Source: Candidatus Thiosymbion sp. (GTDB lineage Bacteria; Pseudomonadota; Gammaproteobacteria; Chromatiales; Chromatiaceae). From it: a DNA stretch of 64,000 bases. Below the pieces are notes generated by a model. That model saw only the letters and a program-made list of their open reading frames with translations. It made no database searches and had not been told where the DNA came from. The stretch spans positions 1-64,000 of the forward strand of contig JAHDND010000155.1 of NCBI GenBank assembly GCA_018435665.1, written 5' to 3'. Within the stretch, counting starts at the first letter, position 1, and each line of letters starts with the position of its first letter. Both the position numbers and the translations under genes were made by a program. Positions 60,502 to 64,000 of this stretch are shown here, one piece after another.

Positions 60502-62082
60502 CTATAACTGACCATGGTCATCAAAGTTTTCTTTTCGCAAAAGAACCCCATAATTATAACCATTCTGGATCAGGTTTTTAAGCTCCAAAACGCCAAGGCT
60601 TGAGACATCAATGATATTTCTTTCGTCAAGATCCTTTCTTGACGAATTCACAAGGTATTTTAATTTATATTCTTTTATATATTTTTCTTTCACCAACCCC
60701 CAACCCATATCTAGGCTTGGGCTTATCCATGCCGAAATATATGTAGGCGCCCTGCCCAAAACATAATCGGGGTCGAATTTTTCGTGACCGGGCATCCCCG
60801 TGCGAGTGGGCCTAATTTTTCCTATGTGCTTATCATTCAGGCCAAGAATATCGATAGTAGGAAGCCCAGAGAAAAAAGGTACCTTTCCGGCTGCGTCAAT
60901 AGCAAGTGTTGATCCTTTAGGAGCTTCACCGAGATACTTTCCAAGGCTGACCCACATATCATATTTTGGGCTTGACCATTCAAATCTGCCATCCTTGCTG
61001 GCATAGTATATGGGTGCAAAATAAATCAGCACGGTCACAATATATAGATGCAATTTTTTGAATCTATCGCCGTTAGATAGAGCTATGTAAACTATGAAGG
61101 GTATTATTGGAACAATGAAGCGCTCATAGTAAATATCACCGCCGATATAAACTAGGTAAGAAACCCAATAAACAAGAAACAGGGCAGCGAAGCTTGTTCT
61201 TTCAAGGGTTGACTGAGAGGGGTCATTTCTAAGGAAATGAAAATATAAAGCCAATGCGGCTATTATAAGTCCGGTTTTGATCAAGTTCTGGCCTAAAAAA
61301 TCAAGGCCTCTAGAGAATCGATCAGTCAACCCGCCAGAAACCTTGACGTAAAAAGTGTTTGCTATAAAATCGTCATAGTAAAAAAATCTAAATACTGTGT
61401 AGAGCGCCATGCAGCCTGCAACAAAAATTATAACTAGAATGCCGTCTTTTTTGCTCTTTCTTATGAACAGATACAAGGCTGAAATTAGCGGCGGAATAAA
61501 CCCATCGACACGACTTAAAACAGAAATTATTGAGAAAGAGAGGATTGCAATAAAAAACCCCATGGAACCCATCTCTTTGTATCTTTCCGTCGACACCCAT
61601 AAACCTAGGGTGACAAAGAGTATCAGTATAGTTTCAAGACCGGTTGAGGCATTGGCCCAAATCCATGGATTTGCCGCAAGAAGAAAAACCCCCAGATTTG
61701 CTGAACGGAGACCGATAGTTTCTCTGCTGAATTTCCAATAAAGGTAGAGGCTAGCCGCAAGCAGTATGCAATTGATCCCTATGCTTAATGGGTATATATA
61801 GTCTTTTCCAAGCAAGAAACCAGGCGTGATCAACAATGTGTAAAGGAGATTGGAGTAGCCTTCGACGTACTCGCCAAAATTAAAGACGAGACCATTCCCA
61901 GCAAAAAGATTTTCTGCGTATCTAAATGAAATATATGCGTCATCGCTACCAATGGCGTGACCACTCGATGACACCCATGATTGACCAAGAATGGCATGGG
62001 TGATCGATCCGCAAATTCCCAATGCTATCGAAAAAAGCAAAAAAGCATTGAATGACCGATCGCATTTAAATCGCACTGACAT
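60502..62082 (-). CDS. AT-rich polytopic membrane protein, GT-C glycosyltransferase-like
   Basis: A 526-residue membrane protein with about ten to twelve helices. The first periplasmic loop reads [20 protein letters not shown]; the Asp-Asp pair after the first helix is typical of GT-C enzymes (ArnT/AftB-like) that use lipid-linked sugars. A soluble C-terminal part of about 150 residues contains [15 protein letters not shown]. Base composition is far more AT-rich than all neighbours (many AAA, ATA and TTT codons), a strong sign of transfer. No partner genes for the sugar donor are adjacent. Confidence 0.7.
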   Translation of the reverse strand: MSVRFKCDRSFNAFLLFSIALGICGSITHAILGQSWVSSSGHAIGSDDAYISFRYAENLFAGNGLVFNFGEYVEGYSNLLYTLLITPGFLLGKDYIYPLSIGINCILLAASLYLYWKFSRETIGLRSANLGVFLLAANPWIWANASTGLETILILFVTLGLWVSTERYKEMGSMGFFIAILSFSIISVLSRVDGFIPPLISALYLFIRKSKKDGILVIIFVAGCMALYTVFRFFYYDDFIANTFYVKVSGGLTDRFSRGLDFLGQNLIKTGLIIAALALYFHFLRNDPSQSTLERTSFAALFLVYWVSYLVYIGGDIYYERFIVPIIPFIVYIALSNGDRFKKLHLYIVTVLIYFAPIYYASKDGRFEWSSPKYDMWVSLGKYLGEAPKGSTLAIDAAGKVPFFSGLPTIDILGLNDKHIGKIRPTRTGMPGHEKFDPDYVLGRAPTYISAWISPSLDMGWGLVKEKYIKEYKLKYLVNSSRKDLDERNIIDVSSLGVLELKNLIQNGYNYGVLLRKENFDDHGQL

Positions 62083-62586
62083 TTTCTCTATTTATTTATG
62101 GAAACGGTGCTAGGCTTTGGAAAATTTACTTAAATTCGTAATTTGTTCAAGTTTAGGGCGGGAAGATGTCGAATAACCATCATAATTATCCGCCACGAGA
62201 CATGCTCGTACCTGATGTATCTGGATGTATCTGGATGTATCTGTCGGAGCTGATGGGGCTTGGAAGGCGGCGCACCGTTGCTGACCATTTGGTTGTCAAA
62301 GACCCAAGTCAGCAACCAATTGTGCGCTATGCGAGACGATACGTGCAAACTGACCAACCGCGCAAATGAGCATGAAAACGCCAGCTTGGGCGAGGTGGGA
62401 CTGTCACTGGAACAGCATGAAGCTGCTGCTGCGTACCCAAAGGGCGCAGGCACCCTGCAGGATTCCCCAGAACGGGGCCATCTTGTCATTTCCCGCTGAT
62501 CAGGCAAACTTGAGGCAGAGACCAGGCACACGCCTGATCGACCAATCGGCCCATTTCCTCCACCTCAGCGCCATCCGGTGACCGCC
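62083..62586. other. Intergenic region with 10-bp tandem repeat
   Basis: About 500 bases between divergent genes. It holds three perfect copies of GATGTATCTG at 62214-62243. Several short open frames exist on both strands (such as 62166-62369 plus and 62130-62531 minus), but none has recognisable domains or good initiation signals. Composition moves from AT-rich on the left to GC-rich on the right, marking the islet boundary. Confidence 0.5.
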
Positions 62587-63129
62587 ATGCCCGAAGACCC
62601 CAAATCCCCCCAGGACAGGCTAGTCCAAGCCTATGAAGAAATGCTCAAGCGTACCCACGCCGCCATGGAGCATGCCGAAAAGGAAACCCTGCCCGCCCTG
62701 CGCGAGCTGCTCGACAAGGCCCGCGACAACATGGTGGAACTGGGTGAACTAACCCGCGAGGAGGCCGCCAAGGTGGCGGACTATGTCGAGCGCGACATCA
62801 AGGACGCAGCACAGTACCTCACCGACACCGGCGCCGACCTGCGCCAGTGGTGGCGCTTCGACGTCAGCCAGATGCAGGAGCGCATGCTGGAAATGTTCAG
62901 CAGCGTCGCCGACCAGACCAGTGTCCAGCTGCAGAACTGGGCCCGGCAGGCCCGCCAGGCCGTCGGTTACCACACCGGCGAAATCACCGGCCCCGGCACC
63001 CTCATCTGCACCGCCTGCGGGGCCGAGCTGCACATGCACCAGGCCGGGCACATCCCGCCCTGCCCCAAGTGCCACGGCATTCTGTTCAGGCGCCCCGCGC
63101 CCAGTAATGAGGACACTGGGCAGGGTTAG
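62587..63129 (+). CDS. DUF1451-type zinc-ribbon protein
   Basis: A 180-residue soluble protein. The N-terminal 120 residues are amphipathic helices (YEEMLKRTHAAMEHAEKETL and LTREEAAKVADYVERDI). A C-terminal zinc ribbon, with CTACGAEL and CPKCHG, follows. This is the layout of DUF1451 zinc-ribbon proteins, whose function is unknown. ATG 62587 is given; an in-frame GTG at 62578 adds three residues. Confidence 0.82.
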   Translation: MPEDPKSPQDRLVQAYEEMLKRTHAAMEHAEKETLPALRELLDKARDNMVELGELTREEAAKVADYVERDIKDAAQYLTDTGADLRQWWRFDVSQMQERMLEMFSSVADQTSVQLQNWARQARQAVGYHTGEITGPGTLICTACGAELHMHQAGHIPPCPKCHGILFRRPAPSNEDTGQG

Positions 63130-63155
63130 GCCCCAGCCCGTAGCGAAGCCGCGGC

Positions 63156-64000
63156 GTGAGTGTCTCGGTGAACCAGACTCCGCTCCCTCCCCGCCCCCAC
63201 CGAGCAGGGGCCCTCACACCTCCTGCCCGGCAAGGCACCTGGATCGTCCTTTGCGGGGTGTTTCTGCTGCTGGTGTTTGCCCTTCAGCTCAGACCCATCC
63301 AGGACGTCGACATCTTCTGGCAGGTCAAGCTCGGCCAACTGATGATCGCCACCGGCGAACTGGTCGAGCACGACGTCTTCACCTACACCCATGCCGGTGC
63401 ACCCACCCCAACCCTCGGCTGGCTCGCTCAGGTCATTTATGCCTGGCTTTATGACCTGGGTGGCTGGCGAGCGATCCAGATGCTGCATGCCACCCTCTTC
63501 GCCGCCGCCTTTGGGATCGCCGGGCTCACCGCCAGCCGCATGCTCAGCCGCGGACGTTACCCCGTGCCATTTAGCCTACTCAGCGGGCTGGTCCTGGGGC
63601 TGCTACCGGGGCTCAGCAACGCGGGCGTCCGCCCCCATAGTTTCGCCCTGCTGGGCTTTGCCGCTGTCCTGTACCTGGCCCGGCAGGGTCCCTTCACGGT
63701 TCGGGGTTTGGTGGGCATCGCCCTTATTGCCATCCTCTGGCAGAACACCCACCCCTCCCTCTCCCTCGGTGTCCTGGCCGTCGGCGCCTTGGCCGCCGGG
63801 GAGTGGCTGACCAAATGGCGCCACCCCGAGCACCCCCCCCCGCGCTTCCTGACCCTGGCCACCGGGATTCTGGCGCTGGCGCAACTGGCAACTCCCATGG
63901 GTTGGCAGATCTTCGACGTCAGCGCAGCCAACCTGCACATCTCCCGGGACCTCTTGCGCATTGACGAGTGGTTACCACCCTGGGACCCCAGGACCCGATC
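63156..64000 (+). CDS. Polytopic membrane protein, N-terminal part (cut by window edge)
   Basis: An open frame of 281 codons running off the right edge, apparently starting at GTG 63156 (or 63168). After a short proline-rich N-terminus come hydrophobic helices (WIVLCGVFLLLVFALQL and others). The loop after helix 1 reads QDVDIFWQVKLGQLMIATGE and then EHDVFTYTHAG, GWLAQVIYAWLYDLGG. This resembles large membrane proteins of the glycosyltransferase or dolichyl-phosphate-mannose-like type with a D-x-D/W segment after helix 1. The family is not firmly recognised. Confidence 0.7.
   Translation, partial: MSVSVNQTPLPPRPHRAGALTPPARQGTWIVLCGVFLLLVFALQLRPIQDVDIFWQVKLGQLMIATGELVEHDVFTYTHAGAPTPTLGWLAQVIYAWLYDLGGWRAIQMLHATLFAAAFGIAGLTASRMLSRGRYPVPFSLLSGLVLGLLPGLSNAGVRPHSFALLGFAAVLYLARQGPFTVRGLVGIALIAILWQNTHPSLSLGVLAVGALAAGEWLTKWRHPEHPPPRFLTLATGILALAQLATPMGWQIFDVSAANLHISRDLLRIDEWLPPWDPRTR

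Noticed and set aside
62166..62531. Overlapping short frames on both strands before the zinc-ribbon gene
   Set aside because: No recognisable domain, weak initiation signals, and a 10-bp tandem repeat accounts for part of the open sequence.
1..64000. tRNA or rRNA genes, phage genes and complete insertion sequences
   Set aside because: None recognised by eye in either strand; a covariance-model scan would be needed to exclude small RNAs fully.

Overview
The window looks like a piece of a GC-rich gammaproteobacterial chromosome, most likely from a purple sulfur bacterium (Chromatiaceae or a close relative). The best pointer is the left edge: a Tat-exported [NiFe]-hydrogenase small subunit followed by isp1 and isp2, the hynS-isp1-isp2 order known from Thiocapsa. 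A glycogen and polyphosphate storage block and two matrix-polysaccharide loci also fit. The taxon is an inference; no rRNA, tRNA, CRISPR array or complete insertion sequence was seen.

Layout. (1) 1-5.3 kb: hydrogenase structural and maturation genes (isp2 partial, isp1, hynS, a HupH_C-type protein, a maturation protease, hypC), a hypothetical gene and the PEP synthase regulator ppsR. (2) 5.3-14.3 kb, minus strand: murI, glgA, a GH57 branching enzyme, a DUF4912 protein, glgX and ppk2, a carbon and phosphate storage block. (3) 14.5-33.5 kb: trpB2, then a cellulose locus (GH9 endoglucanase, bcsQ-A-B-Z-C-E-G) that is flanked and interrupted by remnants of its neighbours. A 54-bp copy of the trpB2 3' end lies after bcsG. 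A 54-codon remnant of the next gene, a Gly-rich membrane protein, lies between GH9 and bcsQ. The order is trpB2 / GH9 / membrane-gene tail / bcs / trpB2 tail / membrane gene, which is the pattern left when a circle is integrated by a single crossover.

(4) 33.7-34.7 kb: a tartronate-semialdehyde-reductase-like dehydrogenase. (5) 35-55.6 kb: a Wzx/Wzy-type exopolysaccharide cluster behind a good sigma70-like promoter. It holds an initiating phosphoglycosyltransferase with an unusual C-terminal extension, CpsD-like ATPases (2), Wza, Wzz-like proteins (2), paralogous flippases (2), a Wzy polymerase, a GT2-GT4 fusion, a second glycosyltransferase, a phosphoethanolamine-transferase-like enzyme, an alginate-lyase-fold protein, a TupA-like ATP-grasp protein and a secreted FG-GAP/Cys-repeat protein. 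(6) 55.6-59.1 kb: mobA and a BaeSR-like two-component system with low-complexity insertions. (7) 59.1-62.1 kb: a small foreign-looking islet on the minus strand (truncated AAA ATPase with a palindrome at its start, higBA-type toxin-antitoxin, AT-rich membrane glycosyltransferase). (8) 62.6-64 kb: a DUF1451-type zinc-ribbon protein and a membrane protein cut by the window edge.

How the genes fit together. The storage block makes, branches and debranches glycogen and handles polyphosphate. The two polysaccharide loci mirror one another: each has its own synthase or polymerase, outer-membrane route, alkaline-phosphatase-superfamily decorating enzyme and degradative enzyme. At least two cyclic-di-GMP receptors (BcsA PilZ, BcsE GIL) control cellulose, and a possible third sits on the exopolysaccharide initiating enzyme.
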